Position numbers and translations under genes: made by a program
DNA from: Oscillospiraceae bacterium
Lineage (GTDB): Bacteria; Bacillota; Clostridia; Oscillospirales; Ruminococcaceae
DNA length: 37,107 bases
Assembly: GCA_031262245.1 (NCBI GenBank)
Contig: JAISIJ010000270.1
Span: 1-37,107, forward strand
Direction of reading: 5' to 3'
Shown: positions 9,352-18,035 of the stretch, piece by piece
How the letters are laid out: each line of letters begins with the position of its first letter
Numbering within the stretch: position 1 is the stretch's first letter
The notes under the pieces: model-generated
The model's input: the letters and a program-made list of their open reading frames with translations, nothing else
Told to the model about the DNA's origin: nothing
Database searches by the model: none

Positions 9352-10341
9352 AACAGCGGGGTCTTGAGGTTTTATAGCCGCACTCTTCAAATGATATGCC
9401 TTTGCACGTTGTTTATCGCCCAATCTGTCATAGCAAACACAGAGTTGCAGATAAGGCAGAAAATCATAACAATCTTTTACGTTAAAGCCCAAAGCAGAGG
9501 GTGTACATCTTAAAGCTGCCTCATACCACCATATTGCACGCTGATATTCTTTTGTACTTTGATAATAATTTCCTAAATCATAGCAAATTTCCGCTCTGGG
9601 AGAATCTGTTTCAAAAGATTTATATAAAAACTTAACGTTTTTTGTCATTTTATATAAATCCGAACAAGCGGTTATTTTATTTTCAATAAAAACATCATTG
9701 CGTTTTAAGATAGATTCCATTAACGCAACAGCTTCGTCTTTACGGTTATGCCACATTAACTCCCTTGCATAATAGTATTGTTCTCTTGCGTTAAGTTTAT
9801 CTCCGCGTTCAATCATTTTTTTGAATATGTTGAGGTTTCTGTCTTTTTCGCTGTCTTTTACCCTTGCGTGGGTTACGGTAATATCCGCATAAAGAATTTG
9901 TCCCGTAGGAGCTATACATTCGTGTATAGTTCCTTTCCAACGCTGTATACTCGGTATGTTTTTTATCAGACGTTCCCTGTTATATTCCGTTCCCGAAACG
10001 CTGTATTTCATATATACCATATCAATATCCGTTGATAAGGTGTTTTTTAATTCCGAAATAGCTTTCTGATTGTCTTCCGATATAATATCGTCAGCATCAA
10101 GCCACATTTGATAATCCATTTTTGCAAGTGAAAAAGCATAATTCCTTGCTTTTGCAAAATCATCCACCCATTTAAATTCATATACTTTATCGGTATATTC
10201 TTTTGCGATTTGTATAGTATTATCAATAGAGCCTGTATCAACTATAATAATCTCGTCTGCAAAACTTTTTGCACAATCCAAGCAACGTCCGAGTGTTTTT
10301 TCCTCATCTTTGACTATCATACAAAGAGATATTGTTACCAT
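9310..10341 (-). CDS. Family 2 glycosyltransferase with C-terminal TPR-like region
   Basis: MVTISLCMIVKDEEKTLGRCLDCAKSFADEIIIVDTGSIDNT..., MWLDADDII, then YDLGNYYQSTKEYQRAIWWYEAAL repeats; start trimmed to ATG 10341. Confidence 0.88.
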   Translation of the reverse strand: MVTISLCMIVKDEEKTLGRCLDCAKSFADEIIIVDTGSIDNTIQIAKEYTDKVYEFKWVDDFAKARNYAFSLAKMDYQMWLDADDIISEDNQKAISELKNTLSTDIDMVYMKYSVSGTEYNRERLIKNIPSIQRWKGTIHECIAPTGQILYADITVTHARVKDSEKDRNLNIFKKMIERGDKLNAREQYYYARELMWHNRKDEAVALMESILKRNDVFIENKITACSDLYKMTKNVKFLYKSFETDSPRAEICYDLGNYYQSTKEYQRAIWWYEAALRCTPSALGFNVKDCYDFLPYLQLCVCYDRLGDKQRAKAYHLKSAAIKPQDPAVLFNNNYFEKLSGI

Positions 10342-10579
10342 AATTTTCTCCTTTGTTCGTAAAAGCAAATTTTGCGTATACAATTTGTTTTTATATGTGA
10401 TAATTATATGAAAATTTACTTTTTTGTTGACATAATAAATATTATATGATAATATAACTGTATTATATGACATACTGGATATGTGTTTCAGACTTTTTAA
10501 ACATTTAAGATTCAGTATTTTTTTAGTCAAATATGTTTATTAAAAAAATGTGTTTGCATATGTATAGGAGGTATACATA

Positions 10580-13396
10580 ATGGATTATAATGAAAATAGA
10601 GGTTGGGGTACCGAAGACGGCGGTTTGACCGACAACAGTGTAACTTCTCTCAGCGGTTCTGAGGGTTTCGGCGGCGGTGTTACTGTTCTTTCTAAAAGGA
10701 GAATAAAAAAACTCCCCATAATAATTGCGGCGGCAGCTGTGGTTGTTGCGGCGGCTTGTGCGTTGTCTTATGCTTTTATTCCGTCTGTTAAAAATGCTGT
10801 AAGACTTGCAACAATGTCACCCGATAAATATTTTGCAACCGTTGAAAAAGAAAATTTCGAGGGTATTGCAAAAGATGCCGCAGACCAATACGGTGCGTTA
10901 ATCGACCAATTAAGCGGTTCACAAAATGTCAAAGCAAATTTCGCATTAGATGTTACCGAAGAGGGTGCGAAAGCTATGGATATGAGTGAGGATTTCCCTG
11001 ACGGTATGTCAATTGACGGCGAAATGCAGGTTGTTTTTGAAAAAGAACTTCTCTCCGTAATCCTTTCGGCTGCTTATAACGGTACTGATTTGGGAACTGT
11101 AAATACTTTAATGGATACCGAAGGTCTTTATATACAATATCCCGAACTCAACGAAACTTGGCTGGGTGTACCTATGGCTGAAATTACCGGCGGTATGAGC
11201 ACAGAAGACTTAGTTGAAACATTCTTTACTTCAATGGGTTTAGATGTTGACGGTACTGATGTAGTTGCGGCTATGGAAACATTTGAGATTACCGATTATC
11301 TCTCTCCTGCTGAATTGGAAACTTTCTTAAACAAATACAACGGTATTATCGTTGACGGATTTACAGACATTACTCTTGAAAAATCCAAAGAAGTTACAAT
11401 CGGCGGTGTTACCCAAAAGTTTACGGTTGTAAACTCTGAAATGTCCTCTGATGACATTAAAGAGGTTATAATAAATGTATTAGATGCTCTTAAAGAAGAA
11501 ACATTCCCTGTTGAGATTGTTGAACATTTCGGCATTGAAGAGTTCAACCAACGCAAATATTCAGGTGCTATGGATATTGCAATCGGTTATATTGAAGACG
11601 AATGGGACAATTTAGAATTAGATTTTGATATTGTTCTTGAAACTTATGTAAACTCCAAAGGCGAGATTTACGGTACTGATATAGGCGTTGAAGTAGGCGG
11701 CGGAATGTCAATTTCCGCTTATGCTCTCCAAGCACTCGATAATGATAAATTAGGTGTTGAGGGCGGTCTTAAAGTTAAAGGTATGACAGGTGAAGGGACT
11801 TATGTTCCTCTTTCTTACGAAGGTACTTTAGATTATTCAAAGGACGAAAAAGTTTCAGGTACTGTTGATATTACTATTGTTACCGACCTTGAAAACTCCG
11901 ATTCTGATATTACTATTCCCATTGACCTTAAAAATGTCGGTGTTGTTTCCGAACGCGGTGATGTTTATCCTGTAGGTAAAATTTCAACAGTTTTGTCTGA
12001 CGAAATTACAGACATAGGCGACGTTGAAATTTCAATGGATTATTCTTATGATAACGGTCCCGGCATAGAAGTTACTTTCGGTGTTGACGACGAAGAATAT
12101 CTCTCAATGAGTGTGTCTTCCGAATATGATGCGGCTGAAACTCTTACCGCTCCCGATGAGTATCTCGGAGAAAAAGACGAGGACGAATGGCTTGAGGGCA
12201 TCAACAAAGAAAAAGCAGACGAGATTTTCCTTGCTCTCTTTGGTATGACTTTTGACGAGTATATGGAACCCGACGATGACGATTGGTATACTGAATATGA
12301 GGACTATGATGATTATAGTGACTATTCAACAGATACCGAAGAACTTTCTTATGATGATGGTTACATTGACGGATATGACGACGGTTATTTAGACGGACAG
12401 TATTATGATATTTATGACAGTTATGCTGAAAGTATGCGTATTGGCAGTGAAGAGTATGAAAACGGTTATGATGACGGATACGAAGATGGTTATGACGATG
12501 GTTTAGCAGACCGAGAAACTCTTCCGGAAGTTTCTGACAATACACAGTTTACAGGTGGTGACGAAGTAACATCTTGGGGCGGTTATTCTATGGGTTTATA
12601 CTATGGTACTTCCGTAGGCGAATATGATGCACTTTACGGCGACCCTTATGGTGCGAATTATTCCGACAGTAACGGTCAAGATACAAGATATGACGAGGGA
12701 TATGAAATCGGATATTCCCAAGGTTACAGTCAATATGCTCCGGGCGGTATGCCGGAAACTCCGTCAGTAGGTGTTTCCGATACAGGTACAGGCGAGGTTA
12801 CACCGCTGACAACCAATAAAAAACCTACTAAACCCGCAATTACAAATCCTTTAAATGAATATAACAACGGCTCTGTTTCGACAGAGCCTGTTGCTACTAT
12901 TACAACAAGTTTTTCCACTACCACAACTGTTTCAATAACTGCAGACGGAGGGAATACTTCAGTTACCGCAAGAACGGTTACCACAACAACAACCGTTACA
13001 ACTACCGAAGAAGTAACTTTAAACGGTCATTATTACGCTAACACAGACGTGAGGGTTATAGTGCCGCAAGGGTATACTGCCTCCGAAGAAAGCGGTATGA
13101 TTGAAATTTCAAACCAAGATAACCTCCTTTCAATTCAATCCGAATTTCCTATGACATATTCTTCCGCAAGTGAGATTGCCGCACTTTATACCGCCGCTGA
13201 AATGACTGTTACTTCTCAAAATGAAAATTTTTCTATCGGCGGACAGAGCGGCTACAGAATTGATTTTATTTGTGACGGGATTAAGGGTGTTGTTATTTAT
13301 ATTACCACAGGGAATCTTGCTCCGTATTCCATTATTTACAATGGCAACGATACAGCTTTAATGGAAAAAGTTATAGAAAGTATTGAATTTAAGTAA
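10580..13396 (+). CDS. Large single-pass membrane-anchored extracellular protein with acidic DGY-repeat and Thr-rich linker
   Basis: Short cytoplasmic N-terminus, TM helix KLPIIIAAAAVVVAAACALSYAFI, long acidic ectodomain, YDDGYIDGYDDGYLDG...NGYDDGYEDGYDDG repeats, TTTTTVTTT linker; RBS AGGAGG. Confidence 0.85.
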   Translation: MDYNENRGWGTEDGGLTDNSVTSLSGSEGFGGGVTVLSKRRIKKLPIIIAAAAVVVAAACALSYAFIPSVKNAVRLATMSPDKYFATVEKENFEGIAKDAADQYGALIDQLSGSQNVKANFALDVTEEGAKAMDMSEDFPDGMSIDGEMQVVFEKELLSVILSAAYNGTDLGTVNTLMDTEGLYIQYPELNETWLGVPMAEITGGMSTEDLVETFFTSMGLDVDGTDVVAAMETFEITDYLSPAELETFLNKYNGIIVDGFTDITLEKSKEVTIGGVTQKFTVVNSEMSSDDIKEVIINVLDALKEETFPVEIVEHFGIEEFNQRKYSGAMDIAIGYIEDEWDNLELDFDIVLETYVNSKGEIYGTDIGVEVGGGMSISAYALQALDNDKLGVEGGLKVKGMTGEGTYVPLSYEGTLDYSKDEKVSGTVDITIVTDLENSDSDITIPIDLKNVGVVSERGDVYPVGKISTVLSDEITDIGDVEISMDYSYDNGPGIEVTFGVDDEEYLSMSVSSEYDAAETLTAPDEYLGEKDEDEWLEGINKEKADEIFLALFGMTFDEYMEPDDDDWYTEYEDYDDYSDYSTDTEELSYDDGYIDGYDDGYLDGQYYDIYDSYAESMRIGSEEYENGYDDGYEDGYDDGLADRETLPEVSDNTQFTGGDEVTSWGGYSMGLYYGTSVGEYDALYGDPYGANYSDSNGQDTRYDEGYEIGYSQGYSQYAPGGMPETPSVGVSDTGTGEVTPLTTNKKPTKPAITNPLNEYNNGSVSTEPVATITTSFSTTTTVSITADGGNTSVTARTVTTTTTVTTTEEVTLNGHYYANTDVRVIVPQGYTASEESGMIEISNQDNLLSIQSEFPMTYSSASEIAALYTAAEMTVTSQNENFSIGGQSGYRIDFICDGIKGVVIYITTGNLAPYSIIYNGNDTALMEKVIESIEFK

Positions 13397-14520
13397 TGTT
13401 TGAAAATGTTAAAACGCCTTGTTATATTATAGATTGCCATAAATTACGTCAAAATTGTGAAATATTGTTAGAAGTTAAAAAGCAAACGGGTTGTAAAATT
13501 CTGCTTGCTCAAAAAAGTTATTCCTGTTATGCAACTTATCCTATTATTTCTCAATATCTTGACGGAACTACTGCCAGCGGACTTTATGAGGCGAAGTTAG
13601 GGGCAGAATTTTTCGGCAAGGAAACCCATATTTTTGCTCCTGCTTATACAGACGAGGACTTCAGCGAGATTATAGAAATTTGTGACCATATATCTTTTAA
13701 CAGTTTAACGCAGTTGGAGAAACACCGTAAAAAAGTCCCCGAAAATGCAAAAATATCTCTCAGAGTAAATCCGCTGTATTCTGAAGTTGAAACAGAAATT
13801 TACAATCCTTGTGCTAAATTTTCTCGTTTCGGTGTTTTGCCGAAAGATATATCAAAAGTAAACCTTGAAAATATCCAAGGTTTGCATTTTCATACAATGT
13901 GCGAACAGAGAGCGGATACTCTTGCACGGACTTTACCGTATATCGAAAATTATTTTGGCGAGATATTGAAAAAAATGGAGTTTCTGAACATCGGCGGCGG
14001 TCAGCATATCACAAAAGAGGGTTTTGATATTTCTAAATTTTGTGATATTATCAACTATCTTCAAAACAAATATAATTTAACTGTATATATGGAACCGGGA
14101 GAGGCAATTGCACTAAATGCGGGTTATTTTGTTGCGAGTGTGCTTGATATAGTGGAGAATGAAAGAGATATTGCAATATTGGATTTTTCTGCCGCTTGTC
14201 ATAATCCCGATATTTTGGAAATGCCTTATCGTCCCGAATGTATGAATATAAATAATGAAAAATGCGGAAAAATCGGTGAAAAAAAATACTCCTATCGTTT
14301 TGGAGGAAATACTTGTCTTTCTGGTGATGTTATAGGCGATTACAGCTTTGATACACCCCTTAAAGTGGGAGATAAAATAATCTTTTTGGATATGGCAATA
14401 TATTCAATGGTGAAAAATAACACTTTCAACGGCATAAAATTACCCGATATTTTACTTTATGACAATAATATCACAATTCACAAGCAGTTCGGATATGAAG
14501 ATTTTAAGGTTCGACTATAA
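13396..14520 (+). CDS. nspC: Carboxynorspermidine/carboxyspermidine decarboxylase
   Basis: Fold III PLP decarboxylase pattern TPCYIIDCHKLRQNCEIL...KILLAQKSYS...YLDGTTASGLYEAKLG, FHTMCEQ, EPGEAIALNAGY; overlaps upstream stop by TAATG. Confidence 0.9.
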   Translation: MFENVKTPCYIIDCHKLRQNCEILLEVKKQTGCKILLAQKSYSCYATYPIISQYLDGTTASGLYEAKLGAEFFGKETHIFAPAYTDEDFSEIIEICDHISFNSLTQLEKHRKKVPENAKISLRVNPLYSEVETEIYNPCAKFSRFGVLPKDISKVNLENIQGLHFHTMCEQRADTLARTLPYIENYFGEILKKMEFLNIGGGQHITKEGFDISKFCDIINYLQNKYNLTVYMEPGEAIALNAGYFVASVLDIVENERDIAILDFSAACHNPDILEMPYRPECMNINNEKCGKIGEKKYSYRFGGNTCLSGDVIGDYSFDTPLKVGDKIIFLDMAIYSMVKNNTFNGIKLPDILLYDNNITIHKQFGYEDFKVRL

Positions 14521-14540
14521 AAACCTACATTTTTTCTTTT

Positions 14541-14662
14541 CTGATAGTAGCAGAGACGGCGGCTCTCGGAGTTCCCTTTTTCTTTTTTCTGATAGTAGCA
14601 GGGACGGCGGCTTTCGGAGTTCCCTATTTCTTTTCACAGTTGGCAATTCAGCTGACATTGGT
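14541..14662 (+). repeat. Dispersed intergenic repeat, copy C (contains two tandem 48-nt units)
   Basis: CTGATAGTAGCAGRGACGGCGGCTYTCGGAGTTCCC repeated at 14541 and 14589, then GTTGGCAATTCAGCTGACATTGG. Confidence 0.85.
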
Positions 14663-14675
14663 TTAAATGAATATG

Positions 14676-14706
14676 AAAAATCCCCTTTTCCAAAGGGGAT
14701 TTTTTT
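14676..14706. terminator. Intrinsic terminator between convergent nspC and dnaB
   Basis: AAAAATCCCCTTT-TCC-AAAGGGGATTTTTTT. Confidence 0.9.
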
Positions 14707-14735
14707 AGCATACTATGTCAGATATTTATTATTTT
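14701..14735 (+). repeat. Dispersed 35-36 nt repeat, copy T2
   Basis: TTTTTTAGCATACTATGTCAGATATTTATTATTTT; partner of 1-36. Confidence 0.8.
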
Positions 14736-14822
14736 GAACGATATTTTTTGGATTAATAAAAATTTTCAAATCAACTTCCACAATAATCAGTTATAATCGG
14801 ACAAATAACATACGAGTAGAGG

Positions 14823-14893
14823 TAATGTCAGCTAAGTTGCCAATAACCACAACCGATACGGAACTTCGAGAGCTGCCGCCCCTGCACCTATCA
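14823..14893 (-). repeat. Dispersed intergenic repeat, copy D (opposite orientation to C)
   Basis: Reverse complement reads CTGATAGGTGCAGGGGCGGCAGCTCTCGAAGTTCCGTATCGG...TTGGCAACTTAGCTGACATTA, clearly related to copy C. Confidence 0.85.
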
Positions 14894-14897
14894 GATA

Positions 14898-16244
14898 CTA
14901 AATAAAAGGAGGGGGGATTTGGGTAGGCATAGAAAAGCGTGTAAATTGTCCATCCCAATGGAGATAGACGACACCTGTTTCACCGTGACGATTTTTTGAA
15001 ACAATGCACTCGACTAAATTCGGGTCGGGTGAGTTGGCGTTATAGTAGCCGTCACGATAGAGAAATAATACCACATCAGCGTCTTGTTCGATTGAACCGC
15101 TGTCACGCAAGTCAGAGAGCATTGGACGTTTGTCTTGACGATTTTCAACCGCACGGGAGAGCTGTGAAAGGACGATAACAGGGACGTTTAAATCTTTTGC
15201 CATAAGTTTAAGTTGACGTGTCATATCGGAAAGAATAGTTACGGTATTGGCGTTTTTCATAGTTGATGAAAGCAAACCCAAATAGTCAATTACAACCAAC
15301 CCTAAATCTTTCATTCGACGTAATTTTGCTTTAATTTGAGGGACTGTTATAGCACCGCTGTCGTCAAGATAAATAGGGAAATCCCCTAAGTATTCCATTG
15401 TTTCCCTAAGTCTGTCCCAATCTTCGTCTTGTTTAATATTACCATTACGCATAGTCATACTGTCGATAAGAGCAGTTGATGAAAAAATTCTCGTTGCAAT
15501 TTGTTCTGTTGACATTTCAAGGGAAAATAAAACGATATTTTTACCCATTGTCTTTGCGGCATTTGTCATAATATTCAAAGCAAAAGAAGTTTTACCCATA
15601 CCCGGACGAGCAGCAAGTATAATCAAGTCGGATTTATTAAGCCCTGTTATAACTGTGTCAAGATTGGAATATCCTGTTGACGCACCTAAGTACATATCGC
15701 GGTCATCGCCGCTACGTTGAGAAATTTCTTCATAAGCACGGAATAAAGCCTCTTTAAGATGAACAAGTCCGCCGATATCTTTTCCCTGTCGTAAGTCATA
15801 AAGCCGTTGTTCGGCAAGGTCGAGAATTTCTTCTGCAGAATCAGTTGCCGCCATAGCCGTTTCGGAAATTTCCTGTGAGATAAGCACTAATTGCCGTAAC
15901 TGGAAATATTCAGAAACAATTTTGCAATAACTCTCGATATTTGCAACACTTGGGACACCTTCAACTATTGCGGCGAGATAACGGCGAGCTTCAGTATCTG
16001 TTTCAAAAACACCTAATTTAACAGCCTCATTCATAACGGTGATAATGTCAATTTTGGAGTTAAATGTAAATTGTTCGAACATTATCATAAAGAGATTTTT
16101 ATGTGCATCTAAATAAAAACTATCAGGTTTAATTTTTTCCAAAACAACAACAAAGACATCGGGACTTTTCAATATAGCCCCGAGTATAGTTTTTTCAGCC
16201 TCTTCGCTGTATGGTAATTGCTGTTGTGTAAAATCAAAAGGCAT
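14898..16244 (-). CDS. dnaB: Replicative DNA helicase
   Basis: QLPYSEEAEKTILGAIL, Walker A AARPGMGKTSFALN, SLEMS, DLRDSGSIEQDADVVLFLYR; no intein. Confidence 0.98.
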   Translation of the reverse strand: MPFDFTQQQLPYSEEAEKTILGAILKSPDVFVVVLEKIKPDSFYLDAHKNLFMIMFEQFTFNSKIDIITVMNEAVKLGVFETDTEARRYLAAIVEGVPSVANIESYCKIVSEYFQLRQLVLISQEISETAMAATDSAEEILDLAEQRLYDLRQGKDIGGLVHLKEALFRAYEEISQRSGDDRDMYLGASTGYSNLDTVITGLNKSDLIILAARPGMGKTSFALNIMTNAAKTMGKNIVLFSLEMSTEQIATRIFSSTALIDSMTMRNGNIKQDEDWDRLRETMEYLGDFPIYLDDSGAITVPQIKAKLRRMKDLGLVVIDYLGLLSSTMKNANTVTILSDMTRQLKLMAKDLNVPVIVLSQLSRAVENRQDKRPMLSDLRDSGSIEQDADVVLFLYRDGYYNANSPDPNLVECIVSKNRHGETGVVYLHWDGQFTRFSMPTQIPPPFI

Positions 16245-16245
16245 T

Positions 16246-16695
16246 TTAAACCTCTGCTGTAACTTCTATTTTAATTTTTGCCGCAACACCGACATAAACT
16301 TTGACATCTGCCTCATAAGTACCGAATGTTTTTATATCGTCTTTAAGGGATATTTTTTTCTTGTCAACGTCAATATTGAATTGTGTTTTAAGAAGTTCGG
16401 CAATATTTGCAGCGGTTATGGAACCGAAAAGCTTACCCTCTTTGCCGGCTTTAGCCTTTGCAACAACTGTTTTGCCGTTGATATTTGCGGCAACAGCCTT
16501 TGCCTCTGCAAGTTCTTTCGCCAAACGCTCTGCCTCTGCTTTTTTTTGTTCGGCTAAAACTTCAAGATTTTTTGCAGTTGCTTCAAGTGCCATTCCTTTA
16601 GGAATAAGCATATTGCGTGCAAAACCGTCTGCAACCTCTTTAATATCGCCGATTTTGCCTGTGCCTTTAACATCTTTTATTAAAATAACTTTCAT
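16246..16695 (-). CDS. rplI: 50S ribosomal protein L9
   Basis: [36 protein letters not shown]; start trimmed to ATG 16695. Confidence 0.97.
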   Translation of the reverse strand: MKVILIKDVKGTGKIGDIKEVADGFARNMLIPKGMALEATAKNLEVLAEQKKAEAERLAKELAEAKAVAANINGKTVVAKAKAGKEGKLFGSITAANIAELLKTQFNIDVDKKKISLKDDIKTFGTYEADVKVYVGVAAKIKIEVTAEV

Positions 16696-16760
16696 TTTCA
16701 ATTCCTTTTTAAGTAAATATATGGGGGTGTACCACACCCCCTATACGCCTGCACTAAGTT

Positions 16761-18035
16761 CTATGCACCTAAACCGATACCGTGATAATCAATACCGTAT
16801 TCTTTCATTTCGAGAAGTGGGAAACAGTTACGACCGTCAAAAACAAGTTTGTTTTTCATAATGTCAAAATCAGAGGGTTTAAGTGTTTTAATTTCATTCC
16901 AATCTGTAAATATAAAGCAAACATCTGCATTTTTAAGGGTTTCTGTGGGGCTTTCGCAAACTACAACAGTTGGAAATTTTTCTTTTGTTTTTTCCGAACC
17001 TACAGGGTCATAAACTTTAACGTTAGCACCTTCGTCTGTTAAAAGTCGGATATTAACAAGGCTGGGAGCTTCTCTCAAGTCGTCTGTGTTGGGTTTGAAA
17101 GTCAAGCCTAAAACGGCTACATTTAATCCCAAGAAAGAGGGGAAATATCCACGAGCTTTTTTTGTTAAAGTGAGTTTTTGATTTTCATTTACATCAATTG
17201 CCGCCTTAACTGTTTTAAGTTCACAGTCATTAAACCCTGCAAGCCAATGAAGAGCCTTTGTATCTTTAGGGAAACAAGAACCGCCGTAACCGCAACCGGG
17301 ATTTAAAAATTTACTGCCTATTCTGTCGTCATAGCTGATACCTTCCATAACTTTTAATACATTAGCACCGACTTTTTCGCAAAGATTGGCAATTTCATTG
17401 ACATAAGAAATTTTTAACGCTAAAAAGTCATTGGCTGTATATTTAATCATTTCGGCAGAACATCTGTTTGTAAAAACTTTCGGACAATCCCAAGGTGCAT
17501 AAATATCTTCCATAATCTTTTTTGCCGCTTCGGTTTCTGTTCCGATAACAATTCTTGAAGGGCGGAGCATATCGTCAACAGCAGTACCCTGTGCTAAAAA
17601 TTCGGGGTTTGAAATTAAATCAAAGTCAACACCCAAAGATTTGCTGTATTCAACGATTTTATCATTTGTTCCGATAGGCACTGTGCTTTTCATAACAATG
17701 AACGCAGATTTTTTGAATTTTGCAATATTATTAACGGAATCATAAACATATTTTAAATTTGCAGAACCGTCTTCACGCTCGGGTGTTCCGACTGCAATAA
17801 ATATTACTTCCGCATCTTTAAAAGCGGTTTCATTATCAAGGGTATAAGTTAAACGTTCCTTATTATTTGTGAGCAATTCCGGCAATCCCGGTTCATAAAT
17901 GGTGCATTTCCCGGAATTAAGCATATCAATTTTTTCTTTAACAACATCAAGACAAACAACATCGTGTCCATATTCGGCGAAAGTTGCCGCAGCCACTATT
18001 CCGACATAGCCTGTCCCGATTATAGAAATTTTCAT
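16761..18035 (-). CDS. ugd: UDP-glucose 6-dehydrogenase family
   Basis: MKISIIGTGYVGIVAAATFAEYGHDVVCLDV, NPGCGYGGSCFPKDTKAL catalytic Cys motif. Confidence 0.94.
   Translation of the reverse strand: MKISIIGTGYVGIVAAATFAEYGHDVVCLDVVKEKIDMLNSGKCTIYEPGLPELLTNNKERLTYTLDNETAFKDAEVIFIAVGTPEREDGSANLKYVYDSVNNIAKFKKSAFIVMKSTVPIGTNDKIVEYSKSLGVDFDLISNPEFLAQGTAVDDMLRPSRIVIGTETEAAKKIMEDIYAPWDCPKVFTNRCSAEMIKYTANDFLALKISYVNEIANLCEKVGANVLKVMEGISYDDRIGSKFLNPGCGYGGSCFPKDTKALHWLAGFNDCELKTVKAAIDVNENQKLTLTKKARGYFPSFLGLNVAVLGLTFKPNTDDLREAPSLVNIRLLTDEGANVKVYDPVGSEKTKEKFPTVVVCESPTETLKNADVCFIFTDWNEIKTLKPSDFDIMKNKLVFDGRNCFPLLEMKEYGIDYHGIGLGA

Noticed and set aside
10427-10455. Possible promoter (TTGACA followed by TATGAT/GATAAT) upstream of the DGY protein
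   Set aside because: Spacing to any good -10 is ambiguous (12, 15 or 17 nt), so not listed as a feature.
12201-12545. 114-aa minus-strand His/Asn-rich ORF
   Set aside because: Shadow of the acidic DGY-repeat tract on the opposite strand.
14459-14737. 92-aa ORF SSRDGGSRSSLFLFSDSSRDGG...
   Set aside because: Reads through the dispersed 48-nt non-coding repeat and the terminator; no RBS, repeat-driven ORF.
14976-14991. TGTTTCACCGTGACGA, reminiscent of parS (TGTTTCACGTGAAACA)
   Set aside because: Only the left half matches; inside dnaB coding sequence and about 20 kb from parAB. No good parS was seen in the window.
14898-16244. Possible intein in DnaB (a common intein host)
   Set aside because: The protein is a normal ~448 aa with uninterrupted Walker A and DRDSGSIEQDAD-type motifs.
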